This document shows, one piece after another, positions 16,976-26,458 of a stretch of 64,000 nucleotides of DNA; position 1 is the stretch's first letter, and each line of letters begins with the position of its first letter. The DNA is from Acinetobacter pittii ATCC 19004 = CIP 70.29 (lineage in GTDB: Bacteria; Pseudomonadota; Gammaproteobacteria; Pseudomonadales; Moraxellaceae), in contig NZ_KB849797.1 of the NCBI RefSeq assembly GCF_000369045.1, positions 204,844-268,843 of the forward strand, in the 5' to 3' direction. Both the position numbers and the translations under genes were made by a program. The notes under the pieces are model-generated. The model searched no databases, was not told the origin of the DNA, and worked only from the letters and a program-made list of their open reading frames with translations.

Positions 16976-18094
16976 ATGAAAGTAGGTCTGGTCGGTTGGC
17001 GCGGGATGGTCGGTTCCGTCCTTATGCAACGTATGGTTGAAGAGAATGATTTTGCTCATATTGAGCCATTTTATTTCTCTACCAGTAATGCAGGTGGTGA
17101 AGCTCCTTCATTTGGTGGTAAGACTGCCCCAGCACTTATGGAAGCTACAGACATTAATAGTCTGAAGCAAATGGATGTCATTATTACCTGTCAAGGTGGT
17201 GACTATACGTCTGAAGTTTTCCCACAGTTAAAAGCGACTGGTTGGGATGGCTACTGGATTGACGCAGCTTCAACTTTACGTATGTCAGATGATGCGATCA
17301 TCGTTCTTGACCCAGTAAACCTTAACGTTATTAAAGACGGCTTGGTTAACGGCACCAAAACTTTCGTAGGTGGTAACTGTACAGTATCGCTTATGTTGAT
17401 GGGTGTAGGTTCACTTTTCCAAAATAATTTGGTGGAGTGGATGACTGCTATGACTTATCAAGCAGCATCAGGTGCTGGCGCACAAAACATGCGTGAGCTA
17501 ATTACTGGTATGGGCTACTTATATAACAATACTAAAACATTGTTAGATGATCCTAAATCTGCAATTTTGGATATTGATCGTCAAGTTGCTGAGTTACAAC
17601 GTGGTGAAGGTTTCCCATCTGCTAACTTTGGTGTGCCATTAGCGGGTTCATTAATTCCTTACATTGATAAGCAACTTGAAAACGGTCAATCAAAAGAAGA
17701 GTGGAAAGGTCAGGTTGAAACCAACAAGATCTTGGGTAACTCACAAATTGTTCCTATCGACGGCCACTGTGTCCGTATTGGTGCGATGCGTTGCCACTCT
17801 CAAGCGCTTACTATCAAGTTGAAAAAAGATGTGCCGCTTGATGAAATCGAAGATATGATTTGTACTTCAAGCCAATGGGCGAAAGTTGTACCAAACACTC
17901 GTGAAGCGTCTATGACTGACCTTACACCTGTTGCTGTAACTGGTACCTTAACTGTGCCTGTAGGTCGTCTACGTAAACTCAACATGGGTAAAGAATATCT
18001 AGGTGCATTTACAGTGGGTGACCAGTTACTCTGGGGTGCTGCTGAGCCTTTACGTCGTATGTTACGTATTTTAGTTGAATACAAAAGCTCATAA
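16976..18094 (+). CDS. asd: Aspartate-semialdehyde dehydrogenase
   Basis: NADPH-dependent reduction of aspartyl phosphate to the semialdehyde, a branch point for lysine/diaminopimelate, threonine and methionine. The 372-residue product has the N-terminal GWRGMVGS dinucleotide motif and the catalytic Cys135 in GGNCTVSLM, plus the [16 protein letters not shown] block with active-site His. I start at the ATG at 16976 (GAGG upstream), not the in-frame ATG at 16907, since the extension lacks family similarity. The order asd-fimV-truA resembles pseudomonads. A strong terminator follows. Confidence 0.97.
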   Translation: MKVGLVGWRGMVGSVLMQRMVEENDFAHIEPFYFSTSNAGGEAPSFGGKTAPALMEATDINSLKQMDVIITCQGGDYTSEVFPQLKATGWDGYWIDAASTLRMSDDAIIVLDPVNLNVIKDGLVNGTKTFVGGNCTVSLMLMGVGSLFQNNLVEWMTAMTYQAASGAGAQNMRELITGMGYLYNNTKTLLDDPKSAILDIDRQVAELQRGEGFPSANFGVPLAGSLIPYIDKQLENGQSKEEWKGQVETNKILGNSQIVPIDGHCVRIGAMRCHSQALTIKLKKDVPLDEIEDMICTSSQWAKVVPNTREASMTDLTPVAVTGTLTVPVGRLRKLNMGKEYLGAFTVGDQLLWGAAEPLRRMLRILVEYKSS

Positions 18095-18117
18095 TTTGAT
18101 TTGAATTATTCAGTCAA

Positions 18118-18152
18118 AATAAAAAGCCGATCACATTAGATCGGCTTTTTCG
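18118..18152 (+). terminator. Terminator after asd
   Basis: The stem AAGCCGATC/GATCGGCTT is flanked by an A-run and a T-run, 25 bp past the stop codon. Confidence 0.9.
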
Positions 18153-18242
18153 TAACTGGTTTGTGAAAATTTTACAATTTATTTACATTTCATTATTGTA
18201 TAATTTTGAATGACTTTACGACTTATTAGGTCATGGATTGAG

Positions 18243-19592
18243 ATGACTGTTTATAACAAATTAAAAATTGCCATTTTCACCATTATGTCTTCGCCTTCTA
18301 TTTATGCGATTACATTAGACCCTATACAAATTCAGTCCGCACCTGGCGATTTGTTATATGCCGAAATGAATTTTCAACAAGCTGACCCCAACGCTAATCT
18401 ACAAGTCAGTCTAGCGACTCCTGAAGATTTAAGCGCGTTAGGCGTAACTCATCAGCCGCCCGGAAATCTTAATTTTTATACACGCCAAAACGGTCAAGGC
18501 TCAGGGGTTATTGTAATTACCTCATCTCGCCCTGTGATTGATCCTGAACTAAATATTGTAGTAAAAATTAGTGAAGGTTCTGCCACACGTTTGCAGCATA
18601 TCAAAACCGTAATTAAGCCTTCTTCTATAAAAAAGACTGAAAATAACGAAAGTACTTTGTCACCTCAGTTTATTGTCAATGAAAAAGACATTGCTCTAAA
18701 TCTGCCAGAAAGTACTAGATATGCATCACCAACTTCGGCCTCAACTACAAATAATTCAAATGATGAACACAGTCTTAGTATTAACGTTGGAACTGCTCCA
18801 GCAATAAACACAAATTCATCCAATACACTTAGTGCAAATCCTTCTACTCAGGTTGCTCAACAAGTTACAACAGCTACTACTCCAGATCAGACAGAAATTA
18901 AACCAACCAGCGCTAAGACAGCTACAAATAATTCACCAAAAACTCCGGTCAAAAATCTAACAGCGCAAAAGAAATCTGTATCTCAAAAAGCGCTTAACCA
19001 AAATCCTGCGAAGAAACAATCGTTAAGTTCCTACAAAGGACCAGCATCATCAGGTAAATATGTGGTACAGCGAAATGAGTCTTTATGGAGCATTGCTAAT
19101 CGTATTGCCGCGAAAACAAAACAACCTGTTGCGAAAGTCATGCATGATATTCAAACACAAAACCGACATGCTTTTATTCAAGGTGATGTAAATCGTTTGC
19201 GTCAGGGAATCGCACTTAACCTAGCTCACTCTCCTGCAGCTAAACCTCATCAAAACAAGTCAAAAACAGATATCGCACATACTGCAAAATCAACTTCTGG
19301 CAAAGCAAAATACCGTTTACAACAAGCCGAAATGAGTATTGTGGCTGAAAACAGTCAAAATTCTACACATGGAAGTGCTAAAAAGAGCACACAACAAAGT
19401 CAAAACAATACTGAGTTAGCAGTAAAAGTTATGACAACAAGAGAAAAAACCGTTACATTACAAAGGAATGTAACCAAACTAAATCAAACTTTACGTTTAA
19501 AAGACCAACGTATTCAACTTCTGAATGCACGTTTGGCAGAGTTACAACAGCAGTTACAAGCACAGCAACAGACTCATAAGCAAAAGCATTAA
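18243..19592 (+). CDS. FimV N-terminal half: LysM-containing periplasmic protein
   Basis: A 449-residue exported protein that corresponds to the periplasmic part of FimV/HubP. After a signal peptide (to about residue 23, ending SIYA) comes the FimV N-terminal domain (IQSAPGDLLYAEMNF...), then a Ser/Thr/Asn-rich linker, a LysM peptidoglycan-binding domain near residues 270-325 (YVVQRNESLWSIANRIA), and a C-terminal coiled coil (400-446). There is no membrane helix at the end, unlike full-length FimV. The next gene supplies the helix and cytoplasmic part. I prefer the ATG at 18243 to that at 18210 because the signal peptide then has normal length. Confidence 0.85.
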   Translation: MTVYNKLKIAIFTIMSSPSIYAITLDPIQIQSAPGDLLYAEMNFQQADPNANLQVSLATPEDLSALGVTHQPPGNLNFYTRQNGQGSGVIVITSSRPVIDPELNIVVKISEGSATRLQHIKTVIKPSSIKKTENNESTLSPQFIVNEKDIALNLPESTRYASPTSASTTNNSNDEHSLSINVGTAPAINTNSSNTLSANPSTQVAQQVTTATTPDQTEIKPTSAKTATNNSPKTPVKNLTAQKKSVSQKALNQNPAKKQSLSSYKGPASSGKYVVQRNESLWSIANRIAAKTKQPVAKVMHDIQTQNRHAFIQGDVNRLRQGIALNLAHSPAAKPHQNKSKTDIAHTAKSTSGKAKYRLQQAEMSIVAENSQNSTHGSAKKSTQQSQNNTELAVKVMTTREKTVTLQRNVTKLNQTLRLKDQRIQLLNARLAELQQQLQAQQQTHKQKH

Positions 19593-19651
19593 GTTAAAAC
19601 CAGAGTCAGCTCGCTTTATATTGCAAATATTTATTTTTTAAGGGGAAAGTA

Positions 19652-20917
19652 ATGTTATATGTGATTCCATTCATCATATTGCTCGTGGTCGCTGTCATTT
19701 TAAAAAAACGCGAAAATAGCCAAAAGCAAGAGTCGAATTCCCCTAAAACAATAAATAGAAAAACCAATAAAAAAGCGAACTCTAAATCAAGTAAAAACTC
19801 GCGTGAAAAAACTAAAGTAAATGTAGTTGAAGAATCTATTCCCTCTACTCCACAAAGCAGTCCTGTTCCAGACGCTGTTCGTCAGAAGATTCAGCTACTT
19901 ATTCAAGAAAAACAATTCTCAGCCGCTGAAGCTCAAGTCAATCAGGCGCTCAAAAAAGATAATACGCAACATGAACTTTATTTATTGCTACTTGAGATTC
20001 ATATTGCACAAAAAGATGAGTTTGCAATAACTCAACTGATTAGCCATATTCGTAGCTTAGCGCTCAATGAAATAGCCATTCAAGCAGAAGCCAGACAAAA
20101 AGAATATGAGTCATCAAGACAACCAGATGCGATCGATTTTCCTCAAGCTCAAACATACCAAGAGCCAAAAAATACATCTGATGCAACAGCTCAGTTTGAT
20201 CAATTAACAACAAGTTCTTCTGAAACTTCTTTTTTTGATGAATTGCAGCAAGACTATACCCCTGTAAAGCAAGAACCTGCTGTTGAAGTTGAACCTTTAG
20301 AGTTTAACTTTTCATTTGAGCAAACCACGACTACCGAAAGTACCAGCCAACCAACACACAAATCAGAGTTATCGCCATCTCAAGAAACAAATGAGCTAGC
20401 TGACCTAGAGTTTTCTTTTGACTTGGCACCTCTGCATGAATCTGAGGAAAAAAACCAGACAATAGCAGCACCAGCAGCTCAAGAGAACACCAATGCTTTG
20501 GATTTTAATCTTGAATTAACCCATGAAGATCCAGAAGTAAAACCTAATGAACAGATCTCATCATTAGATGAGCTTAAATTGGTAGAACAAGCGCCATTAG
20601 ACTCGAATTCAATCGCACCTCTTGAGTTTTCGCTAGACGAGCCTGCATTAGTTACAGCACCAGAGATTGAAACTCAAAACCTTGTAGACTTAGTACGTGA
20701 AGAAACTACCCCAGATCAAACCAAAGATCCCCTTGTAGAAGCTTTTCCAGAATTAAAACAGTTAGATGAAAATGAACTTGATCTAAAACTAGCTGAGCAA
20801 TACATCAAGTTAGGAGCCTACCCAGCAGCTCAAGCCTTATTGGCAAGCAATGAGCAAAAATTCAACACAGAACAACAACAACGCGCGAAAAACTTACTTA
20901 ATCGCATAGCTTCTTAG
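19652..20917 (+). CDS. FimV C-terminal half: membrane-anchored cytoplasmic TPR protein
   Basis: A 421-residue protein starting with one membrane helix (residues 1-17) and a basic stretch, so the rest should be cytoplasmic. A helical repeat region covers about 72-153, a long acidic Glu/Gln/Pro-rich segment follows, and the last 50 residues (ELDLKLAEQYIKLGAYPAAQ) match the FimV C-terminal TPR domain. A good Shine-Dalgarno (AAGGGGAAAG) precedes the ATG. It is 59 bp after the LysM-containing half with no terminator between, so the two are probably an operon. In Pseudomonas the same domains sit in a single protein that controls twitching and polar c-di-AMP/cAMP signalling factors. Confidence 0.85.
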   Translation: MLYVIPFIILLVVAVILKKRENSQKQESNSPKTINRKTNKKANSKSSKNSREKTKVNVVEESIPSTPQSSPVPDAVRQKIQLLIQEKQFSAAEAQVNQALKKDNTQHELYLLLLEIHIAQKDEFAITQLISHIRSLALNEIAIQAEARQKEYESSRQPDAIDFPQAQTYQEPKNTSDATAQFDQLTTSSSETSFFDELQQDYTPVKQEPAVEVEPLEFNFSFEQTTTTESTSQPTHKSELSPSQETNELADLEFSFDLAPLHESEEKNQTIAAPAAQENTNALDFNLELTHEDPEVKPNEQISSLDELKLVEQAPLDSNSIAPLEFSLDEPALVTAPEIETQNLVDLVREETTPDQTKDPLVEAFPELKQLDENELDLKLAEQYIKLGAYPAAQALLASNEQKFNTEQQQRAKNLLNRIAS

Positions 20918-20935
20918 AACTGTTCGATTTACCAT

Positions 20936-20962
20936 AAGCAGTCAGAGATGACTGCTTTTTTA
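20936..20962 (+). terminator. Terminator after the fimV C-terminal half
   Basis: The stem AAGCAGTCA/TGACTGCTT with loop GAGA is followed by TTTT, directly before the asparaginase start. Confidence 0.8.
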
Positions 20963-20975
20963 TGCCTGCAAAAAT

Positions 20976-21947
20976 ATGAAAAAAATAGCCTTATTTTATA
21001 TGGGTGGTACTTTTGGTTGCATTGGTGAACCTCTAGCTCCTATGCCTTATGAGCAATTCTTACCTCAACTTGAAAAAGTGATTCCCCCACACTTAACAGT
21101 TGACTGCTTTGCTGCACCCAATATTGTTGATAGCAGTGCATGCACGGCACCTGATTGGTTACGCCTGATTCAACGTATACAACAACTACAACTTGAAGGT
21201 TATCAGCATTTCGTTGTTATTCATGGTACAGACACGCTCAGTTATGCGGCTGCGACCCTAGCCCGCTTTTTGGGCCAAAGCTGTCATATTGTGATCACCG
21301 GTAGCCAATACCCGTTACTCAATATTCAAGGCGATAACACCCGTGAATTTACTGATGCAATTGAAAACTTATATCTTGCACTAGAACAAGTGATTGCTTT
21401 ACCTGTGGGTGCTTATCTCGCATTCCACCATCAAGTATTCCACGCGCAGACTGCATTAAAAACGCATACGACTGAACTCGATGCATTTTCAGGGTTAAGT
21501 AGTGAAGCTGAGTTTACGCCTCAGCAAAATGAATTGATCGTACAAGATGCCCAAATTGAACGAGCTGCTTCCTTCCAGATTTTAAACTGGATGATGCAAC
21601 CCATTGCAACACAGCACTTAGTACAGCAATTACGTCATTTACTTTCAGCCCCACCACACTTTTTAGTGTTACAAGGTTTTGGTACTGGCAATATTGCAGT
21701 AAACCAAGAATTACTTGCAACATTAGATGAGCTTTACACACGTGGCTGTGTTCCGATTCTTACCACTCAGGTGACATTCGGTGGTATTGATCAACGTTAT
21801 GCGATTAGTGCATGGACCAAAACTGCAAAAATTGTCATCAGTGATGCACATAGCCATGCAGATCTCTATGCAAAAGCACTTCAAATCTATTTAAAATACC
21901 CAACCCCAGAACAATGGCTAAGCCATTGGAACGAAAATTTGCATTAA
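20976..21947 (+). CDS. ansA: Type I (cytoplasmic) L-asparaginase
   Basis: Hydrolyses asparagine to aspartate and ammonia. The 323-residue product has no signal peptide. Catalytic threonine motif 1 is at the N-terminus (FYMGGTFGCIG, Thr near residue 12), and motif 2, VVIHGTDTLSYAAATLARFL, carries the Thr-Asp pair. The type I assignment rests on length and absence of a signal peptide. The start codon is very close to the previous gene's terminator, so its promoter must lie inside or upstream of that hairpin, or it relies on read-through. It ends 14 bp before truA and may be co-transcribed with it. Its place between fimV and truA is not part of the classic asd-fimV-truA order. Confidence 0.85.
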   Translation: MKKIALFYMGGTFGCIGEPLAPMPYEQFLPQLEKVIPPHLTVDCFAAPNIVDSSACTAPDWLRLIQRIQQLQLEGYQHFVVIHGTDTLSYAAATLARFLGQSCHIVITGSQYPLLNIQGDNTREFTDAIENLYLALEQVIALPVGAYLAFHHQVFHAQTALKTHTTELDAFSGLSSEAEFTPQQNELIVQDAQIERAASFQILNWMMQPIATQHLVQQLRHLLSAPPHFLVLQGFGTGNIAVNQELLATLDELYTRGCVPILTTQVTFGGIDQRYAISAWTKTAKIVISDAHSHADLYAKALQIYLKYPTPEQWLSHWNENLH

Positions 21948-21961
21948 ACAGAGGTAAAGCC

Positions 21962-22759
21962 ATGCAACGTTATGCAGTCGGTATTGAATTTAGCGGAGTT
22001 CAATACCGAGGTTGGCAAACACAACAGCCAGGCGTTGCCAGCGTTCAGGAAACGATCGAGCGTGTACTGAGTAAAATTGCAGATGAGCCCATTGCACTTC
22101 ACGGTGCGGGTCGTACTGATGCGGGAGTACATGCAACAAATATGGTGGCGCACTTTGACACGAACGCTATTCGTCCAGAAACGGGGTGGTTAAGAGGGGC
22201 AAATAGTCAACTACCTAAAGATATTTCCATTCAGTGGATTAAACTGATGGATGAAAATTTTCATGCCCGCTTTAAAGCGACTGCTCGACGTTACCGCTAT
22301 ATCATCTATAACGCACCGCATCGCCCAGCACTATTACACAAGCAAGTTACGCACATTTACCAAAAGCTAGACGTGCAAAAGATGATTAAAGCTGCTAGTA
22401 AATTTGAAGGAACGCATAACTTTGAAACTTTCCGTGCAGCAGCATGTCAATCAAACCAGCCTGTTCGACATGTAAAACATTGCCGTTTATTTGAACATGG
22501 ACGCTATTTAGTTTTAGATATTCAAGCAGATGGTTTTTTACACCATATGGTGCGTAATATTGTCGGTTGCTTACTCGAAATTGGTCAAGGTATGTATGAG
22601 ATTGATCATATCGATGCAATGTTTGCGGCGCAGGATCGTAAGGCGGCTGGGGTAACAGCCCCACCCGACGGTCTTTATTTTATTCAGTGTAATTATCCTG
22701 AACAGTTTGATTTGCCGCAGCCACCACTTGGGCCACATTGGCTAAACTTACCGGAGTAA
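21962..22759 (+). CDS. truA: tRNA pseudouridine(38-40) synthase TruA
   Basis: Converts uridines 38, 39 and 40 of the anticodon arm to pseudouridine. The 265-residue protein has the catalytic Asp53 in GAGRTDAGVHA and the family blocks YRGWQTQ near the start and DGFLHHMVRNIVG. I start at the ATG at 21962; the in-frame ATG at 21914 overlaps ansA by 34 bp and gives an extension unlike the family. It lies 14 bp after ansA. An inverted repeat straddles its stop codon and probably serves as terminator against the convergent AraC gene. Confidence 0.95.
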   Translation: MQRYAVGIEFSGVQYRGWQTQQPGVASVQETIERVLSKIADEPIALHGAGRTDAGVHATNMVAHFDTNAIRPETGWLRGANSQLPKDISIQWIKLMDENFHARFKATARRYRYIIYNAPHRPALLHKQVTHIYQKLDVQKMIKAASKFEGTHNFETFRAAACQSNQPVRHVKHCRLFEHGRYLVLDIQADGFLHHMVRNIVGCLLEIGQGMYEIDHIDAMFAAQDRKAAGVTAPPDGLYFIQCNYPEQFDLPQPPLGPHWLNLPE

Positions 22760-22769
22760 GCTTAGCCAA
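22738..22769. terminator. Inverted repeat at the truA stop, probable terminator
   Basis: TTGGCTAAACTT (22738-22749) pairs with AAGCTTAGCCAA (22758-22769), 11 of 12 bases. It covers the truA stop. It has no strong T-run, so function is inferred from the convergent gene layout. Confidence 0.5.
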
Positions 22770-22785
22770 CTTTACATATACTTAT

Positions 22786-23811
22786 CTAGCGATGCTGCTT
22801 ACGCTTACGGTATTCCACAGGTGTTTCATTCGTCCAACGCTTAAATGCACGATAGAACGTACTTGGTTCAGAGAAACCTGTTAAATACACAATACGTTCA
22901 ACACTCTCATTGGTATTTGCCAGAAGCTTTTTAGCCAAACGACAACGATAGTCAGAAAGTATTTGTTGAAAACTGGTATTTGCCTCACTGAGCTGAGTAC
23001 GTAAGCGACGTGGAGTAATATTCAACTGAGCAGCAACCGTTTCTAGCGTCGTTTCTCCACTTTCAAGTGTTGAACCAATCGCACGGCGAACTTCGCCCAC
23101 TAAATCATAGCGAGCCAATTCCTGTAGTTTTTCAATCGCGAGCTGCTCATGCAACTGCAATAACTCAGGCTCTGCTTGCCAAAGCTGAAAATCTAGAATA
23201 GCTGGATCAAAATATAAACGTGTCTCTTTCTGACCTAAGCTAACTGGGCAACCAAATACACGGAAATATTCATCCTCAGAAGCTCCTTCGCTAAAATTAA
23301 AATCGATGAAGATAGGATGAAATTGTCCTTCAGTAATGAACTTAAAAAATCTAAGCACGCCCGAAATTGCACATTCAGAGAAATGACGATTGACGAGATT
23401 GTCAGCACCAATCTGTTCACCATTGGTTAAATAACAACGTCCTTCTTCAACTACTAGTTTTGCATCAAATGCATCACTAATCAGTCGCTGATAAGCTAAG
23501 GCCCGTTTTAAGCCTTCACCAAAGGTTTCACTACTAATAAATAGATGTTCAATCACCTGCCCTCGATACAAAGGCAAATGCTCACCTAAATGCAGACCGA
23601 TGTCTGGATCTTTACTGACTTCCTGAGCGGCAGTCCAAAAGGCGTACTGTGCACTTAACGGTGTACGTGCATTGGTATCGACCTGATTTAAAGCAACTCC
23701 CGCTTTGGTTAATATTTCTTCTGTTGGCAAACCCGCACGACGAATCGCTTGGTAGCCAAAGCGTAATACAACTGATGCATCTGTTAGCTGACCCACGCAG
23801 TGCCCTTCCAT
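22786..23811 (-). CDS. AraC-family transcriptional regulator (OruR/GliR-like architecture)
   Basis: A 341-residue regulator with the N-terminal arabinose-binding-type domain (about residues 20-200, YAFWTAAQEVSKDPDIGLHLG) and a C-terminal AraC double helix-turn-helix (about 245-340; SVERIVYLTGFSEPSTFYRAFKRW). The group contains regulators of amino-acid and lipid degradation in pseudomonads; the ligand here is unknown. It converges on truA and is divergent from infA. No catabolic gene sits next to it, so the target is probably elsewhere. Confidence 0.85.
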   Translation of the reverse strand: MEGHCVGQLTDASVVLRFGYQAIRRAGLPTEEILTKAGVALNQVDTNARTPLSAQYAFWTAAQEVSKDPDIGLHLGEHLPLYRGQVIEHLFISSETFGEGLKRALAYQRLISDAFDAKLVVEEGRCYLTNGEQIGADNLVNRHFSECAISGVLRFFKFITEGQFHPIFIDFNFSEGASEDEYFRVFGCPVSLGQKETRLYFDPAILDFQLWQAEPELLQLHEQLAIEKLQELARYDLVGEVRRAIGSTLESGETTLETVAAQLNITPRRLRTQLSEANTSFQQILSDYRCRLAKKLLANTNESVERIVYLTGFSEPSTFYRAFKRWTNETPVEYRKRKQHR

Positions 23812-23997
23812 GTAGATACTTCATTGATATTTAGGGCTGTTGACCTTTATGCAATTAACAGTCCCTAATAACTATGATTTTAGATTAGCGTTGATTGACC
23901 AAACTGACAACAGAATTACACTTCTTTTGTGAAAAAAATTACATCTTTTTTTATTAGTCATACTTTAACCAGATGCTTTAGCAGAAGTGTGTCTATC

Positions 23998-24026
23998 TTG
24001 TTTTTTTTAAAAAAATTGACTATAAT
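23998..24026 (+). promoter_or_regulatory. infA promoter
   Basis: -35 TTGTTT at 23998-24003, 17-bp spacer, -10 TATAAT at 24021-24026. Transcription would begin about 27 bp before the infA start. Confidence 0.6.
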
Positions 24027-24059
24027 TTGCGCCTTTCCAATTTGATCATCAGGTAGGCT

Positions 24060-24281
24060 ATGGCCAATAAAGAGGAACTCATTGAGTTCGAAGGCGTTGT
24101 CACCGAAACGCTTCCTAATACGATGTTCCGTGTACGTCTTGAAAACGGTCACGAAGTTATTGCACACATTTCTGGTAAAATGCGTAAACACTATATTCGT
24201 ATTCTTACTGGCGACAGTGTAAAAGTCGAAATGACTCCATATGACTTAACTAAAGGTCGTATTACGTACCGTGCTCGCTAA
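24060..24281 (+). CDS. infA: Translation initiation factor IF-1
   Basis: Binds the 30S A site during initiation together with IF-2 and IF-3. The 73-residue sequence is nearly universal: the [20 protein letters not shown] strand block, the KMRKHYIRI segment and the YRAR terminus match the single OB-fold (S1-like) IF-1. Length and motifs are canonical. It is a single-gene unit with its own promoter and a strong terminator shared with the convergent LprI-like gene. Confidence 0.98.
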   Translation: MANKEELIEFEGVVTETLPNTMFRVRLENGHEVIAHISGKMRKHYIRILTGDSVKVEMTPYDLTKGRITYRAR

Positions 24282-24290
24282 TTAGTGAAT

Positions 24291-24323
24291 GCAAAAAAGC
24301 CACTTTATGATGTGGCTTTTTTA
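24291..24323. terminator. Bidirectional terminator between infA and the LprI-like gene
   Basis: The stem AAAAAGCCAC/GTGGCTTTTT with loop TTTATGAT has A and T runs on both sides. Confidence 0.85.
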
Positions 24324-24332
24324 TTGCGTTAT

Positions 24333-24704
24333 TTATTCACTTAAGCGACTGGTTTTACATCCCACCGTTTGGCATTCACGCAATCTTTCTTGCAGCCAAT
24401 GGTTTCTTTCTTGCGTTGTCTGTAAACGACATTGCACGTCTACACTATTCCTATTTGAATCTGTACACTCGGCGTCACGTTGACGTATCCATGCAAGCTG
24501 AGACTTCTTAAGAATATTTTTCTGCGCGGTGTTTAACTTTACTCGCAGTGCTTGATAATTCTTATTCAAATCTGCATCAGCACTCGCATAAATTTTATTT
24601 GTACAGTAAATATCATCGTAAGTATTGCGGGCACTATCACAGTTATCTGCATAGACTGAAGTCATGCCAAAGCTGCATAAAAAAGCAAAAACTATTTTTC
24701 TCAT
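24333..24704 (-). CDS. LprI/DUF1311-type small secreted protein
   Basis: A 123-residue exported protein with a signal peptide (MRKIVFAFLCSFGMTSVYA) and a Cys-containing mature domain: NTYDDIYCTNKIYASADADLNKNYQALR matches the DUF1311 fold, in which some members inhibit lysozyme (LprI). Cysteines at DNCD, YCT, ECTD and QCR could form disulphides in the periplasm. Lysozyme inhibition is inference from a distant family member. It stands alone, convergent with infA. Confidence 0.75.
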   Translation of the reverse strand: MRKIVFAFLCSFGMTSVYADNCDSARNTYDDIYCTNKIYASADADLNKNYQALRVKLNTAQKNILKKSQLAWIRQRDAECTDSNRNSVDVQCRLQTTQERNHWLQERLRECQTVGCKTSRLSE

Positions 24705-24879
24705 ACTATTCGTCCTTAAGTTTTCTATAAAATTATTATTAAAGTAGTTCGGAAGTAATTGATAAATCGAAAGACAAATTTACCTTCCATTTATCATAAT
24801 CCTCCTTTTTTACTTTACAAGCTTGTAAATACAACCTATTGTTCTTTAATAATAAATATAATTTCATATAGTGAGAAAA

Positions 24880-25287
24880 ATGAACATATATACCCGCTGC
24901 CAAATTGGCTTATTATCTTTCATCATTATTTGTCTTAACGGTTGTGCTAGCCACCCACGTCAATCCGTAGATTTACAGGAATATTTAAAAGGCTTTTTAG
25001 GAAAATCATCGGCGACCATTCAACAAGATATCAATCTACGTAGTCTTGGTTTTCAAGTCGCCAATACACCGCAAAAAACACCCAATCAGCTCATCTATAC
25101 GATTTTGCGTCCTTTAAGCATTCCTATTCCGATGGTGAGTAATGTTGATATGAGAGGAAGCTCTATTCCTGTCCAATCAGGAAATCTGAGCGGCAATTCT
25201 TATGATATTAATTTCAATTGCAAAGTGATTTTCCAGCTTAAAAATGACATTGCCGAGTCAATTCAATATGAAGGTAAAGCCTGTTAA
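24880..25287 (+). CDS. Predicted lipoprotein of unknown function
   Basis: A 135-residue product with a lipoprotein signal (basic start NIYTRC, hydrophobic LLSFIIICL, lipobox LNGC). The mature part has no motif I recognise: a short helix (QEYLKGFLGKSS) and a beta-rich C-terminus ending in KAC. I choose the ATG at 24880, which has GTGAG upstream, over the GTG at 24871. It is transcribed alone and converges on leuB with a shared terminator. Confidence 0.7.
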   Translation: MNIYTRCQIGLLSFIIICLNGCASHPRQSVDLQEYLKGFLGKSSATIQQDINLRSLGFQVANTPQKTPNQLIYTILRPLSIPIPMVSNVDMRGSSIPVQSGNLSGNSYDINFNCKVIFQLKNDIAESIQYEGKAC

Positions 25288-25297
25288 AACATAGGCA

Positions 25298-25331
25298 TAA
25301 AAAAACGCAGCTCAACGCTGCGTTTTTTTAT
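25298..25331. terminator. Bidirectional terminator before leuB
   Basis: The stem AAACGCAG/CTGCGTTT with loop CTCAACG has A and T runs on both sides. Confidence 0.9.
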
Positions 25332-25340
25332 AATAAGCTT

Positions 25341-26420
25341 TTAAGCAAGAGCAGCTACAACAGCCTCACCCATTTCAGCCGTACCTACTTTTGTCATACC
25401 TTCAGACATAATATCTGCTGTACGCAAACCTTGATCAAGCACTTGACCTACTGCATCTTCAATTGCTTTTGCAGCAGCTTCTTCACGGAATGTGTAGCGA
25501 AGCATCATTGCAACTGAAAGAATAGTTGCTAATGGGTTTGCCACATTTTGACCCGCGATATCAGGTGCAGAACCATGGCAAGGCTCATACATACCTTTGC
25601 CATTTTCATCTAACGAAGCCGATGGCAACATGCCGATTGAACCTGTAAGCATTGCTGCTTCATCAGATAAGATGTCGCCAAACAAGTTACCCGTTACGAT
25701 CACGTCAAACTGTTTCGGTGCACGTACAAGTTGCATTGCAGCGTTATCAACATACATATGTGAAAGCTGAATATTTGAATAATTTGCTTGCTGTAAATCA
25801 GTAACTGTTTGCTTCCAAAGCTCTGTAACTTCCAAAACGTTAGCTTTATCTACAGAACAAACCTTTCCACCACGTAAGCCTGCAAGTTCAAAAGCTACTT
25901 TTGCAATACGCTTAATTTCGCTTTCAGAATAAACGTCGGTGTTATAACCTTGCTTTTCACCGTTTTCGAGTTCACGGATACCACGTGGCTGACCGAAATA
26001 GATACCGCCAGTCAATTCACGAACAATTAAAATATCTAAGCCAGCAACAATTTCAGGCTTTAAGCTCGAAGCATCTGCTAATTGCGGATATAAAATCGCT
26101 GGGCGCAAGTTAGCAAACAAGTTAAGTTCACTACGAATTTTTAAAAGACCACGTTCAGGGCGAATAGAACGCTCAATGGTGTCCCATTTTGGTCCGCCTA
26201 CCGCACCTAATAAAATTGCATCAGCTTTTTTTGCTTGTTCACTTGTTACTGCTGGGTACGGTTCACCATGCGCATCAATTGCCGCGCCGCCTAATAAGCC
26301 ATGTTCCCAAGTTAACGATAAATTAAATTTTTCATTTACTGTATTTAATACTTTTTCTGCCGCCCCAACAATTTCAGGACCAATACCATCACCAGCTAAA
26401 ATTAAAATCTGTTTAGACAT
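25341..26420 (-). CDS. leuB: 3-isopropylmalate dehydrogenase
   Basis: Oxidises and decarboxylates 3-isopropylmalate with NAD+, the third step of leucine synthesis. The 359-residue sequence shows [12 protein letters not shown] at the N-terminus, the substrate Arg motif [15 protein letters not shown], the ELTGGIYFG active-site segment, and the metal-binding Asp cluster [14 protein letters not shown]. Length and motifs are standard. It is separated from leuD by a lipoprotein gene on the same strand, so the leu genes form an interrupted cluster leuC-leuD-orf-leuB. Confidence 0.97.
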   Translation of the reverse strand: MSKQILILAGDGIGPEIVGAAEKVLNTVNEKFNLSLTWEHGLLGGAAIDAHGEPYPAVTSEQAKKADAILLGAVGGPKWDTIERSIRPERGLLKIRSELNLFANLRPAILYPQLADASSLKPEIVAGLDILIVRELTGGIYFGQPRGIRELENGEKQGYNTDVYSESEIKRIAKVAFELAGLRGGKVCSVDKANVLEVTELWKQTVTDLQQANYSNIQLSHMYVDNAAMQLVRAPKQFDVIVTGNLFGDILSDEAAMLTGSIGMLPSASLDENGKGMYEPCHGSAPDIAGQNVANPLATILSVAMMLRYTFREEAAAKAIEDAVGQVLDQGLRTADIMSEGMTKVGTAEMGEAVVAALA

Positions 26421-26458
26421 GAACTTTTTCCATTTTCCAAAGACAAGCAGTGCTACAA

